Source: Phytohabitans aurantiacus (GTDB lineage: Bacteria; Actinomycetota; Actinomycetes; Mycobacteriales; Micromonosporaceae). From it: 64,000 nucleotides of DNA. Positions 42,975-52,198 of the stretch are shown piece by piece. A model generated the notes under the pieces. That model saw nothing but the letters and a program-made list of their open reading frames with translations, searched no databases and was not told the DNA's origin. The stretch is from contig NZ_BSDI01000017.1 in NCBI RefSeq assembly GCF_027923225.1, positions 62,001 through 126,000 on the forward strand, written 5' to 3'. Position 1 is the first letter of the stretch; the number at the start of each line of letters is the position of its first letter. Position numbers and translations under genes: made by a program.

Positions 42975-45900
42975 ATGTTTCGAAGATTGGCCCTCTGCAT
43001 TGCCATGGTCTTGGCCGCGGTGAGCTTCACCGCGGTCCCGGCCCACGCCGCAGCAGATTTCAGCGTTCTGGTCTTCAGTAAGACGGCCGGGTTCCGGCAC
43101 GACTCGATCCCAGCGGGTATTACCGCGATCCAGCAGTTGGGCGCCGCGAACAACTTCACCGTGGAGGCCACGGAGGACGCCGCCCAGTTCAACGCCACCA
43201 ACCTGGCCCGCTTCCGGGCGGTCATCTGGCTCTCCACCACCGGGGACGTGCTCAACGCCAGCCAGCAGGCGGCGTTCGAGCAGTATGTCCGAGCCGGCGG
43301 CGGCTACGCCGGCATCCATGCGGCGTCCGACACCGAGTACGACTGGCCGTGGTACGGCAACCTGGTCGGCGCATACTTCGCCAGCCACCCGGCGAACCAG
43401 AACGCCACGGTGCGGATCGAGGACACGGCCCACCCATCGACCGCAGGGCTGCCGACCGCGTGGAATCGGTTCGACGAGTGGTACAACTACCGCACCAACC
43501 CGCGCGCGCAGACCCACGTTCTGGCCACTTTGGACGAGAGCACGTACACCGGTGGTTCGATGGGTGGGGACCACCCGATCGCGTGGTGCCGAGGCTACGA
43601 TGGCGGCCGCTCCTGGTACACCGGGATGGGTCACACGAACGAGAGCTACAGCGAGGCGAACTTCCGTACGCACCTGCTGGGTGGTATTCGGTACGCGGCG
43701 CAGGGGACCGGCAACTGCTCGACCGGCCAGCCGCCGCAGGCTGGGTACAACCAGGTGAACCTGGCCAAGGGCGTGGCCGAGGTGGGCGAGCCGATGGGTT
43801 TGACCGTGCTGCCCAACCGCGGCGTGCTGCACACCTCCCGCGACGGCACGGTCCGGTACACGGACGCGGCCGGCAACACCAAGGTGGCGCTGACCATCCC
43901 GGTGTACACGCACGACGAGGAGGGTTTGCAGAGCATCAAGGCAGACCCCAACTTCGCCACCAACCGGTGGGTGTACGTGTACTACTCGCCGCGGCTGTCC
44001 ACCCCGTCCGGCGACGCGCCGTCGACCGGTACGGCGGCGCAGTTCGCGCCGTTCAACGGCGTCAACCGCCTGTCCCGCTTCACGGTGAACGCCGACTTCA
44101 CGCTGAGCGCGTCGTCGGAGGTGACGGTCCTGGAGGTGCCGACCAGCCGCGGCATGTGCTGCCACGTGGGTGGTGACATCGACTTCGACGCGGCCGGCAA
44201 CCTCTACCTGTCCACAGGGGACGACACCAACCCGTTCGACTCCAGCGGCTACACGCCGATCGACGAGCGGTCGAACCGCAACCCGGCCTACGATGCCCAG
44301 CGCACAGCCGGTAACAGCAACGACCTGCGCGGCAAGGTGTTGCGGATCCGGCCGAGTGCCGGTGGTGGGTACACGATCCCGGCCGGCAACATGTTCGCGC
44401 AGGGTACGGCGAACACGAAGCCCGAGATTTACGCGATGGGCTTCCGCAACCCGTTCCGGATGTCCGTGGACAAGGCGACTGGCGTCGTGTACCTCGGTGA
44501 GTACGGGCCGGATGCCGGCACCTCCAGCCCGACCCGTGGGCCGGCGAACCACGTCGCGTTCGAGCGGATCACCCAGCCGGGTTTCTACGGCTGGCCGTAC
44601 TGCTCGAGCTACAACACGCCGTATATCGACTACACCTTCCCGTCCGGTCCATCAGGTGCCGCGTTCAACTGCACCGGCGGACCTGTCAACAACTCGCCCA
44701 ACAACACCGGGATCACCCAGCTGCCCCCGTCGCAACGGGGCTGGCTGCCGTACGGCGGTGAGCAGAATCCGCCGGCGCTCGGTAGTGGCGGCCTGTCGCC
44801 GATGGGCGGGGTGGTGTACAACTACAACGCTTCGCTCGCGTCCGACGCGAAGTTCCCCGCGTCGATGAACGGCAAGATCTTCCTCGGGGAGTTCGGGCGG
44901 CGGTGGATCAAGGCGGCCACCGTGACGAGCTCTGGTGGGGTGGGCGCGATCGACGCGTTCCCGGCCTACACCGGCACGCAGGTGATGGACATGGAGTTCG
45001 GCCCGGACGGCGCGCTCTACGTGCTCGATTACGGCACCGGTTGGGGGAGCGGTGACGCCAGCTCGGCGGTGTACCGGATCGAGTACAACTCCGGTGGCCG
45101 GTCGCCGATCGCGTCCGCGTCCGCGAACCCGACGAGCGGGAATGCGCCGCTGACCGTGCAGTTCAGCTCGGCCGGCTCCAGCGACCCGGACGGTGACGCC
45201 ATCACGTACGCGTGGGACTTCACCACGGACGGCACCACCGACTCGACCGCCGCCAACCCGTCGTTCACCTTCAACAGCAATGGCGAGTTCACGACGACGC
45301 TCATGGTGCGGGACAGCACCGGTCGCAGTTCGACGGCGAGCTTGGTGATCGGGGTGGGCCGGCCGACAATCGTCCTCAACCTGCCGGGGAACGGGAGGCT
45401 CTTCAGCCCTGGTGACGCCGTCCCGTTCGACGTAACGGTCACCGACGCGAACGCGCCGACCGTCGACTGTAGCCGCGTGAGGGTCAAGTACACCCTTGGG
45501 CACGACAGCCACGGTCATGACATAACCAGCACCACCGGGTGCTCGGGCACGATACAGACCACTGAGGACGGTGAGCACGACACCAACGCGAACATCTTCG
45601 GCGTGCTGACCGCCGAGTACACGCCGGCCGGCTCGACCACGCCGGTGACCTCTCCGCAGGTGGTCATGCAGCCGCGGACCCGTCAGGCCGAGCACTACAA
45701 CGGCCAGCAGGGCACCACCGTCGTGACCAAGCCGTCGGCCAACGGCGGCAGCGCGGTCGGGTTCATCGAGAACGGCGACTGGATCTCGTTCACGCCCTAC
45801 AACCTGAGCGGGGCTACGTCGTTCACCGCGCGGGTCGCCTCCGCCGGCTCGGGTGGGACGATCTCCATGCGTGCCGGCTCGGCCAGCGGACCGGTGGTCG

Positions 45901-46475
45901 GCACGGCAACGGTCGCTCCGACCGGTGGCTGGGAGACCTGGACCAACGTCACCGGCACGGTCACACCACCGACCGGTACACAGAACCTGTTCCTGGTCTT
46001 CACCGGCGGTTCGGGTTACCTGTTCGACCTCGACGCGTTCACCTTCGGCGGCAGCACTCCACCTCCCACGACGCCACCGCCTACGACGCCGCCACCCACA
46101 ACTCCGCCGCCTACGACGCCACCGCCCACAACTCCGCCACCCACGACTCCGCCACCCACGACGCCACCGCCGCCGGGTGGATGTACGGCGGCGTACTCCC
46201 TGACGAGCCAATGGTCCGGTGGCTTCCAGGCTGAGGTGCGGATCACGGCCGGCTCCGCGTCGATCAGCGGCTGGACGGTCACCTGGACGTTCAGCAGCGG
46301 GCAGAGCGTCAGCCAGTTCTGGAACGCCACCGTCACATCGAGCGGCGCCAGCGTGACCGCGCGGAACGTCTCCTACAACGGGTCGCTCGGAGCCGGTGCC
46401 AGCACGGCGTTCGGCTTCATCGGCTCGGGGAGTGGCGCCGCCGCCGTGCCATCGCTCACCTGCACCGCCACCTGA
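42975..46475 (+). CDS. Secreted ThuA / sugar-dehydrogenase propeller / PKD / CBM6 / CBM2 protein
   Basis: This 1166-residue exoenzyme begins with a signal peptide (residues 1-26, ending VPAHA). A ThuA-like amidotransferase-fold domain follows (about 28-237), with KTAGFRHDSI and GGYAGIHAASD. Next is a six-bladed glucose/sorbosone-dehydrogenase-type propeller (about 255-700), with HDEEGLQSIKADPNF and RNPFRMSVD. A PKD domain (about 706-790), an Ig-like region, a CBM6 (about 900-1025), a TPPPTT linker (1028-1063) and a C-terminal CBM2 (1064-1166) complete it. Oxidation of plant-polysaccharide sugars with a quinone cofactor is the likely role. ATG 42975 has no clear Shine-Dalgarno; AAGGAAG lies 21 bases upstream. 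Confidence 0.9.
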   Translation: MFRRLALCIAMVLAAVSFTAVPAHAAADFSVLVFSKTAGFRHDSIPAGITAIQQLGAANNFTVEATEDAAQFNATNLARFRAVIWLSTTGDVLNASQQAAFEQYVRAGGGYAGIHAASDTEYDWPWYGNLVGAYFASHPANQNATVRIEDTAHPSTAGLPTAWNRFDEWYNYRTNPRAQTHVLATLDESTYTGGSMGGDHPIAWCRGYDGGRSWYTGMGHTNESYSEANFRTHLLGGIRYAAQGTGNCSTGQPPQAGYNQVNLAKGVAEVGEPMGLTVLPNRGVLHTSRDGTVRYTDAAGNTKVALTIPVYTHDEEGLQSIKADPNFATNRWVYVYYSPRLSTPSGDAPSTGTAAQFAPFNGVNRLSRFTVNADFTLSASSEVTVLEVPTSRGMCCHVGGDIDFDAAGNLYLSTGDDTNPFDSSGYTPIDERSNRNPAYDAQRTAGNSNDLRGKVLRIRPSAGGGYTIPAGNMFAQGTANTKPEIYAMGFRNPFRMSVDKATGVVYLGEYGPDAGTSSPTRGPANHVAFERITQPGFYGWPYCSSYNTPYIDYTFPSGPSGAAFNCTGGPVNNSPNNTGITQLPPSQRGWLPYGGEQNPPALGSGGLSPMGGVVYNYNASLASDAKFPASMNGKIFLGEFGRRWIKAATVTSSGGVGAIDAFPAYTGTQVMDMEFGPDGALYVLDYGTGWGSGDASSAVYRIEYNSGGRSPIASASANPTSGNAPLTVQFSSAGSSDPDGDAITYAWDFTTDGTTDSTAANPSFTFNSNGEFTTTLMVRDSTGRSSTASLVIGVGRPTIVLNLPGNGRLFSPGDAVPFDVTVTDANAPTVDCSRVRVKYTLGHDSHGHDITSTTGCSGTIQTTEDGEHDTNANIFGVLTAEYTPAGSTTPVTSPQVVMQPRTRQAEHYNGQQGTTVVTKPSANGGSAVGFIENGDWISFTPYNLSGATSFTARVASAGSGGTISMRAGSASGPVVGTATVAPTGGWETWTNVTGTVTPPTGTQNLFLVFTGGSGYLFDLDAFTFGGSTPPPTTPPPTTPPPTTPPPTTPPPTTPPPTTPPPTTPPPPGGCTAAYSLTSQWSGGFQAEVRITAGSASISGWTVTWTFSSGQSVSQFWNATVTSSGASVTARNVSYNGSLGAGASTAFGFIGSGSGAAAVPSLTCTAT
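46060..46175 (+). repeat. 15-bp tandem repeat encoding the Pro/Thr linker
   Basis: About seven imperfect copies of a 15-bp unit (CCACC-ACGACGCCACCGCC class) encode repeated TPPPT blocks joining CBM6 to CBM2. Synonymous variation between units shows it is an old repeat. Copy number may differ among strains by slippage, changing linker length. Confidence 0.85.
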
Positions 46476-46498
46476 GTCCACAGGCGGCTGAATCCACA

Positions 46499-46530
46499 AG
46501 CGGCGCGACACCAGATGGTGTCGCGCCGCT
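46499..46530 (+). terminator. Strong terminator after the secreted ThuA/CBM2 gene
   Basis: Perfect 14-bp arms (46499-46512 and 46517-46530) with an AGAT loop begin 24 bases after the stop. One of the most stable hairpins in the window. Confidence 0.88.
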
Positions 46531-46689
46531 GCCGGTTGGCCGCTGGAGGCTCTCGGTCAACCCTTGAACGCTGCGGGTGCCGACAATGTCGTCCGCCGTG
46601 GTCACGGCCCTCTGACGTCGGAACAGGACTTTGCATGCCTGACTGTGCTGTTCTGACTGGCTTACCTCCACGCGGACGGACGCCGCGGC

Positions 46690-46854
46690 TCACGGCGTCG
46701 CCAGCCACCGCGCGTATCCGAAGTCGATCGAAAGACGCGTGCCGGATTTGGCCACGGTCTCGATGACCGGCGGATCACCGAGCGGGTGCCGGGCCACGGC
46801 GCGCATCGACGCGCGATGGGGCAGCGGGTCATCGGGCGGTCGGATCGTCGCCAT
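46690..46854 (-). CDS. Possible 54-residue protein
   Basis: In the gene-free interval 46531-46992 the minus strand has a frame from ATG 46854 to TGA 46690. It has coding-like third positions and a protein-like C-terminus (GTRLSIDFGYARWLATP). The frame stays open further upstream through several GTG codons. No ribosome site is clear and no family is recognised. It may be a gene fragment. The rest of the interval shows nothing definite. Confidence 0.25.
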   Translation of the reverse strand: MATIRPPDDPLPHRASMRAVARHPLGDPPVIETVAKSGTRLSIDFGYARWLATP

Positions 46855-46992
46855 CACGGTCACCAACACGCCGGCGACGGCCGAGGAAGGGGGATTCCAC
46901 CGGTCGGCGGGGGCGGTCCCGCCAGTCGGCGGGGATTATGCCGAAACCTGCCGGATAGTCGGCCGGTCCCTGGCTTAGCGACATTCTCTGGC

Positions 46993-48222
46993 ATGACGCA
47001 GACCAAGCCCGCACAAGAGCCGTCCCCGCCACCGCTCGGCCCCATGCCCGAGCCAGCCGTGCCGGTTGATCCTGGTCCGTCGGTGGGGAGGCTGGTCGGG
47101 GTGGACTTGGCCCGCGCGCTGGCCGTGTTCGGGATGTATGTCGTGCATATCGGCCCGCCTTTGTCGGCCACGTCCGGCGTGGCCAGCTGGATCCGGTACC
47201 TGGCGGACGGCCGCTCGTCGATCCTGTTCGCCACCCTTGCCGGGTTCTCGCTGGCGCTGCTCGCCGGCCGCCGGGAGCCGAAGACCGGCCTGGCGGGACG
47301 CCAGGCGAAGGCCCGGATCGCGATCCGCGCCGTGGTCCTGCTGGCGGTGGGCACCGGGTTGACGATGGTCTTCGGAGATGTGATCATTCTCAACTTCTAC
47401 GGGGTCTACTTCCTGTTGGCGCTGCCCTTGGTGCGGCTGCGGGCCAGGACGCTCGCGATCATCGCGGCTGTGCTCGCGGTTGTCGCACCTCAGCTGGCGT
47501 TTGTCCTGTCCTCGCTGCTGACCGAGTCGGTCCAGCAGAGCATCAACGCCTACGACCCGCTCGAGCGGCTCTGCGGCGTCGGCGTACTGGATCTGCTGTT
47601 CACCGGCTTCTACCCGACGATCACCTGGATGTCGTTCGTGGTCGCCGGCATGGCACTGGCCCGCCTCGACCTGGCCGCCGGTTCGGTGCGGCGGCGGCTG
47701 GCCGTGTTCGGCCCCGCCCTCATCGTGCTCGGCTACGGCACGTCCAGGTTGCTGGCCGGCGCGGACGCGTTGCGGAGCTCCGCGGAAGACGCGTCGGGGT
47801 CCTCCGGCAGCCGTTCGTTCGGCAGCGGTTCGTTCGACAGCGGGTCGTTCGAACCCTATGGGTCGGCTTCGTCGCTGTTGCTGGCCGGGCCGCACAGCGG
47901 TACGACATTCGACATCATCGGCAGCCTCGGCGTCGCGATCACCGTGATCCTGTGCGCGATCGTGGCGATGGACCGCCTGTCATGGGTGCGCCGTCTGGCG
48001 ACACCGGTCATCGCCGTGGGCACCATGTCCCTGACGGCCTACGTCGGCCACTTCGTCGTGTCGTCGTCCGCCGGGGTGCCCTTCCAGGAGTCCTGGGTGC
48101 CGCTGCTGATGTTCATCGGCGGGGCCATCCTATTCGCCGGGATCTGGTCTCGCTTCTTCCGCCGCGGACCGCTGGAGTACCTGCTCCACACCGCCACCAA
48201 GCTGGCGAAGTTCGTCCGATGA
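46993..48222 (+). CDS. DUF418/acyltransferase-like polytopic membrane protein
   Basis: This 409-residue protein has about ten helices. The N-terminal part (RLVGVDLARALAVFGMYVVH) matches the heparan-alpha-glucosaminide N-acetyltransferase/YeiB start, and the C-terminal third (GTMSLTAYVGHFVVSSSAGV) matches DUF418. These proteins are thought to move acyl groups across the membrane to sugars or lipids, but substrates are mostly unknown. Between helices, around residues 255-290, lies an unusual Ser/Gly/Phe repeat (GSRSFGSGSFDSGSF). ATG 46993 was chosen; the frame opens earlier without support. It stands alone. Confidence 0.85.
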   Translation: MTQTKPAQEPSPPPLGPMPEPAVPVDPGPSVGRLVGVDLARALAVFGMYVVHIGPPLSATSGVASWIRYLADGRSSILFATLAGFSLALLAGRREPKTGLAGRQAKARIAIRAVVLLAVGTGLTMVFGDVIILNFYGVYFLLALPLVRLRARTLAIIAAVLAVVAPQLAFVLSSLLTESVQQSINAYDPLERLCGVGVLDLLFTGFYPTITWMSFVVAGMALARLDLAAGSVRRRLAVFGPALIVLGYGTSRLLAGADALRSSAEDASGSSGSRSFGSGSFDSGSFEPYGSASSLLLAGPHSGTTFDIIGSLGVAITVILCAIVAMDRLSWVRRLATPVIAVGTMSLTAYVGHFVVSSSAGVPFQESWVPLLMFIGGAILFAGIWSRFFRRGPLEYLLHTATKLAKFVR

Positions 48223-48391
48223 GATCTGGCTGGAAGCCTCCACTCCCACCATCGAAGGTTAAGTTCATTGTGGTCGTGAAATGCCACGCCTGGCCCGCCC
48301 ACGAGTCGGTCACCCGGCATGCTGACGAGGTCGTTCCGTTCAGGCCGAGACCGTGGCTGGATCAGGGTGCGTGGGCCGGCGGGCGGCGGGT

Positions 48392-48691
48392 TCAGTTCTG
48401 GTCGATCGGGAAGAAAATGGGGCTGAGCACGTAGAGCTGGCGCTCGGATTCTGGTGCGTTGTCCATCTTGGACAGCAGCATCTCGCGTACCTGTTCGGCC
48501 AACGAGGCCACCTCCTGTTTGCTGAGCCAGAGTGGGACCTGCACGTACCCGACCATGTCGGTGGTGGGGTCGGCGGTTGACGCTGTGTAGTACGCGACGT
48601 CATCCGGTGACCGTCGGGGAACGAACAATGTGTGTGGTGTACCGCACCGAACGGCGTGGGCGGATCCGGTCGATCGACCGGATCCGCCCAC
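48392..48691 (-). CDS. Small protein of unknown function
   Basis: Up to 99 residues. The upstream part of the frame is encoded by the palindrome at 48655-48692 and cannot be the true start. A TTG near 48627 or ATG 48556 (54 residues) is more likely, neither with a good ribosome site. The C-terminal half looks genuine: MVGYVQVPLWLSKQEVASLA, then a helix EQVREMLLSKMDNAPESERQ and the end LSPIFFPIDQN. It is soluble, with no recognised domain and no obvious partner gene. Confidence 0.5.
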   Translation of the reverse strand: MGGSGRSTGSAHAVRCGTPHTLFVPRRSPDDVAYYTASTADPTTDMVGYVQVPLWLSKQEVASLAEQVREMLLSKMDNAPESERQLYVLSPIFFPIDQN

Positions 48692-48692
48692 G
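48655..48692. terminator. Perfect 18-bp-arm palindrome
   Basis: Arms 48655-48672 and 48675-48692 are exact reverse complements around a central AT, a 38-bp palindrome. It lies 14 bases past the stop of the secreted-protein gene at 48706 on the minus strand and works as a terminator for it. An essentially loopless stem of this size can also extrude as a cruciform. Confidence 0.8.
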
Positions 48693-48705
48693 GTTCACGA
48701 AACTG

Positions 48706-49500
48706 TCAGCTCGGCATGATCTGCAGGGCGGCGAGTGCCACCGCCCGGCTGGTCTGGTTCGATGCCGCGGTGAAGATGTGCTCGTAGGCGCTGAACGGCA
48801 CATGCAACGGTTTGTTCCGCTGGCCGGCAACGATGATGTGCCCGACGGAGACGACTCCCGGGTACACGGTGCACCGGACGTTCACCTCGACCTCGCGCGA
48901 CCCTGGTGGCTGGTCGCCCCACAATGGCGTCAACGAACATGCCGGTTCGAGGAGCGTGACGAGGGACCGGTTTCCCTGCGCCACGATCGTCTTGAGCGAG
49001 TCGATGCTGAAGCCGGCCCGGGCCCGGGCCGCGATCGCGATCGGTCCGGCCGTGTTGAGCGCGATCCCGAGCTCGTCCGTCTCCGGCTTGGTGCTGACAG
49101 TACCGATGAGGCTGCTGATCAGGGTGACGCACCCGGTCGCATCCTGCGCCCATCGTTGCATCGTTTGCGGCGTGAACGACTCGATGTCGGCGAACTCGAT
49201 GACCGCCTGCCGCGCGCAGGCCGACGCCTCGGCGGTGGCGATCGCGTCGATGCGCGCGAGGATCTCCGTCTTCGACGTCTCGATCGCGTTGATGATCAGC
49301 CGCACCCCGGCGCTGAGGTCGTCCGCGGACGCACCGGGCCGGAAGACACCCTGGATCAACGAGTAGGCCGAGCTGGCGAACGAGACGACCGCCGCGATCG
49401 CCGCCGGGGGGATCGCGTGCGCGGGCCGTGCTGCGCCGGGCAGCACCATGACGACCGCGAGTATCGCGCCGGCGGCCGTCCTCAACATTCTTTGCTTCAC
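48706..49500 (-). CDS. Secreted protein of unknown function
   Basis: This 264-residue protein has a clear signal peptide (about residues 1-29, AILAVVMVLPGAARPAHA). The mature part is mainly helical: AAVVSFASSAYSLIQGVFRP, then INAIETSKTEILARIDAIAT, then four cysteines that could form disulfides. The central helices recall hydrophobic, possibly pore- or surface-active proteins, but no family is recognised. GTG 49500 follows GGAGGTCTT; the frame opens 53 codons upstream without support. It is divergent from the XRE-NB-ARC regulator, which might control it. Confidence 0.75.
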   Translation of the reverse strand: MKQRMLRTAAGAILAVVMVLPGAARPAHAIPPAAIAAVVSFASSAYSLIQGVFRPGASADDLSAGVRLIINAIETSKTEILARIDAIATAEASACARQAVIEFADIESFTPQTMQRWAQDATGCVTLISSLIGTVSTKPETDELGIALNTAGPIAIAARARAGFSIDSLKTIVAQGNRSLVTLLEPACSLTPLWGDQPPGSREVEVNVRCTVYPGVVSVGHIIVAGQRNKPLHVPFSAYEHIFTAASNQTSRAVALAALQIMPS

Positions 49501-49664
49501 AAGACCTCCAAGGCTCAGGTTCGGTTCGGGGTGGGCGTCCCCAGGCTCGGCTCGTGGCCCGGTGGACGGGTCGCGCGCGGGACAGCTCCGGACACCGGGG
49601 AAGGTGCCGCCTGCTGGGCGGCGCCAGTGGCATCCGGCGCACTGGACAGCAGCGGACACGCGAC

Positions 49665-52055
49665 GTGACGGCTGTGGACGTGCCGGATCAGTTGCTCGGC
49701 GAGTTCTGCGCCGACCTGCGGTCGGTCTGGCAGCAGGCGGGTGGGCCGGGCCTGCGTGCGCTGGGTGCCCGCGCGCTGCTCAGCAAGAGCCAGATCGGTG
49801 CCATCCTCGGTGGTCGGGTGCGTCGCCCACCCGATTGGGACGTCATCCGCTCACTGGTACGCAGCTTCTGCGAGTACGCCGAACAGCGCGGCACCGCGGC
49901 GGGCCTGCCTCCGGGCACGGGCGTGGAGGAGTACTGGCGCGGCCGGTACGCGGTGGTGGAGCACGCGTTCCGGCGTACCCGCGCGGTGGCCGGCCGGGTG
50001 GCCGGGCGGATGCCCGCACGCCCGGCGTTGGTGCCGCCGCGTCAGCTACCGCCGACGGTGCGCACGTTCGTGGGACGCTCCGGCGAACTCGCCGCGCTCA
50101 CGGACCTTGTGGAGACGGCCACACTCGCCGTGATCGACGGGATGGCGGGCGTCGGCAAGACCACGCTGGCCGTCGTGTGGGCCCACAGGGTCACCGATCG
50201 GTTCCCGGACGGGCAGCTGTACGTCAACCTCCGCGGCTTCGACCCGTCCGGACCGGCGCTGCGTCCGGCGGAGGTGCTCGACGGGTTTCTGTCGGCGTTG
50301 GGCGTCGCGTCGAACGAGGTTCCCACCACGGTGGACGGTCAGGTGTCGTTGTTCCGCAGCCTGGTGGCCGGCAGGCGGATGCTCGTCATCCTGGACAACG
50401 CGCGCGACGGTGAGCAGGTCCGGCCGTTGCTGCCCGGTGCTCCGGGATGCCTGACCGTGGTTACCAGCCGCAATGGGTTGGCGAGCCTGGTCGCCGTCGA
50501 CGACGCCTACCCGCTGACGCTCGGTCCGCTGTCGGGCTCGGAGGCGTCGACGCTGCTGGCTGAGCGGATCGGCGCCGAGCGTCTCGTGGCTGAACCGGCG
50601 GTGGTTGACCGGATCGTAGCCGCGTGCGCGGCGCTCCCTCTCGCACTGTGCGTGGTGGCGGCGCACGCGGCGATCAGACCGGAACTGACGTTGGCTGACC
50701 TCGCCACGCAGTTGGGTGAGGAGCACGCCCGCGCAGACATCCTGGCCCGCGGGGAGTCCCGTTCGGACCTGTGGATCGTGTTCTCCTGGTCGTACCGGGC
50801 CCTCGACCCGGCGGCCGCGCGGCTGTTCCGGCTGCTGTCGCTACATCCCGGTCCGGAGGTCGGCGTCGCCGCGGCGGCCAGCCTCGCCGGCCGGCCCGTG
50901 CGCGTGACGGCGCGCGAGCTCGCGGCGCTGCGCGACGCGAACGTGCTTGTCGAGGTGGCGCCCGGCAGGTTCGCCATGCACGACCTCTTGCGCGCGTACG
51001 CCACCGGGTTGGTGACCGACGCCGAACGCCCCGACGCGCTGGGCCGCCTCCTGGACCATCTGCTGCATACGGCGTCCGCGGCCGCCGCCGCCCTGTACCC
51101 GGGCCGCGACCGGGTTGAGCTGCCCGCGCCCCGTCCCGGTGCCACGGTCGAGCCGCCACCGGGAGTCGACGGGTGCCTGGCGTGGTTCAGCCGGGAGCAT
51201 GCCGTTCTGACGGCCGCGGTCCCAATGGCCGCGCTGGCCGATCTCGACTCGCACGCGTGGCAGCTCGCGTGGACAGCCGCGGACTTCCTGCAACGGCGCG
51301 GGCACTGGCGCGACTGGCACGACACGTCGACGATCGGGTTGTCGGCCGCCCGACGCGACGGCGCCATGGCCGCCCAGGCGCAGTTGCACCGCAACCTCGG
51401 GTACGCCTGCTCCATGATGGGGGATCACGACCGGGCGCAGAGGCACCTGTCGCAGGCCCTGGAACTGTACGCGCGACTCGACGACCTGTCCGGGCGCGCG
51501 GCCACGCACCGCACGCTCGGGAGCCTGCTGGTTCGCCTGGGCCGGGTGGAGGACGCACTGGCTGAGGACCGCCGCGCACTGGTGCTGTATCGGGCTACCG
51601 GAGACCTGGCCGGCCAGGCACTCACGCTGAACAACACCGCGTGGAAGAACCTTCAGCTGTGCAGGTACGACGAAGCCCTCGCCGTCGGCCGGCAGGCTCT
51701 GGCGCTGCACCGGACGGCGGGAAACCTGTACGGCGAGGCCGACACGTGGGACACCATCGGCTGCGTCCGCCACCACCGGGGCGAGCACGGCGAGGCCATT
51801 CAGTGCTACCGGCGGGCGCTGGAACTGTTCCGCAACCGCGGTGAGCGCTACTACGAGGCGATGACCCTCACCCGGCTCGGCGATACGCTGTACGCCGCCG
51901 GTTACCCGGAACCGGCCGAGCGCGCATGGCGCGAGACCACGACCATCCTCGTTCAGCTGAACCATCCCGAGGCGGAGCGGAGCCGGCTCCGGCGGCAGCC
52001 GGCCGTCTTCTATCGACAGCGGGACGACCCCAGGGCGTCCGGCCTGGCCCGGTAA
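49665..52055 (+). CDS. XRE / NB-ARC / TPR regulatory ATPase (STAND family)
   Basis: This protein has about 796 residues. An N-terminal XRE-like helix-turn-helix covers about residues 5-75 (LRALGARALLSKSQIGAILG). The NB-ARC ATPase is at about 130-420, with P-loop GMAGVGKTTLAV, kinase 2 MLVILDNARD, TSRNGLASL and the GLPL-like motif AALPLALCVVA. The C-terminal third is tetratricopeptide repeats. This AfsR/GutR-like layout senses a signal through the TPRs, and nucleotide exchange releases DNA-binding activity. GTG 49665 fits the domain start; the frame opens at 49554. It is divergent from the secreted-protein gene and unlinked to the NDH-2 operon (144 bases away). Confidence 0.87.
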   Translation: MTAVDVPDQLLGEFCADLRSVWQQAGGPGLRALGARALLSKSQIGAILGGRVRRPPDWDVIRSLVRSFCEYAEQRGTAAGLPPGTGVEEYWRGRYAVVEHAFRRTRAVAGRVAGRMPARPALVPPRQLPPTVRTFVGRSGELAALTDLVETATLAVIDGMAGVGKTTLAVVWAHRVTDRFPDGQLYVNLRGFDPSGPALRPAEVLDGFLSALGVASNEVPTTVDGQVSLFRSLVAGRRMLVILDNARDGEQVRPLLPGAPGCLTVVTSRNGLASLVAVDDAYPLTLGPLSGSEASTLLAERIGAERLVAEPAVVDRIVAACAALPLALCVVAAHAAIRPELTLADLATQLGEEHARADILARGESRSDLWIVFSWSYRALDPAAARLFRLLSLHPGPEVGVAAAASLAGRPVRVTARELAALRDANVLVEVAPGRFAMHDLLRAYATGLVTDAERPDALGRLLDHLLHTASAAAAALYPGRDRVELPAPRPGATVEPPPGVDGCLAWFSREHAVLTAAVPMAALADLDSHAWQLAWTAADFLQRRGHWRDWHDTSTIGLSAARRDGAMAAQAQLHRNLGYACSMMGDHDRAQRHLSQALELYARLDDLSGRAATHRTLGSLLVRLGRVEDALAEDRRALVLYRATGDLAGQALTLNNTAWKNLQLCRYDEALAVGRQALALHRTAGNLYGEADTWDTIGCVRHHRGEHGEAIQCYRRALELFRNRGERYYEAMTLTRLGDTLYAAGYPEPAERAWRETTTILVQLNHPEAERSRLRRQPAVFYRQRDDPRASGLAR

Positions 52056-52198
52056 TCGGTTGCCGCCTCAGCGACCCACTGGCGGGATCCCCGTCCCGCT
52101 GGTGCCGGTGTGACCCAAGGCACATGGAGGTCCTGTCAGGAATCGGTGGGCTGCGCCGCTCAACTCACAAAGAGCAAGCGACCCGACAGGAGCAACAC

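Noticed and set aside
42774..44552. 592-codon minus-strand frame opposite the ThuA-dehydrogenase gene
   Set aside because: Mirror of strongly biased codons; the signal peptide and domains are on the plus strand.
46060..46175. Tandem repeats as a CRISPR array
   Set aside because: The unit is 15 bp with no spacers, stays in frame and encodes a Pro/Thr linker.
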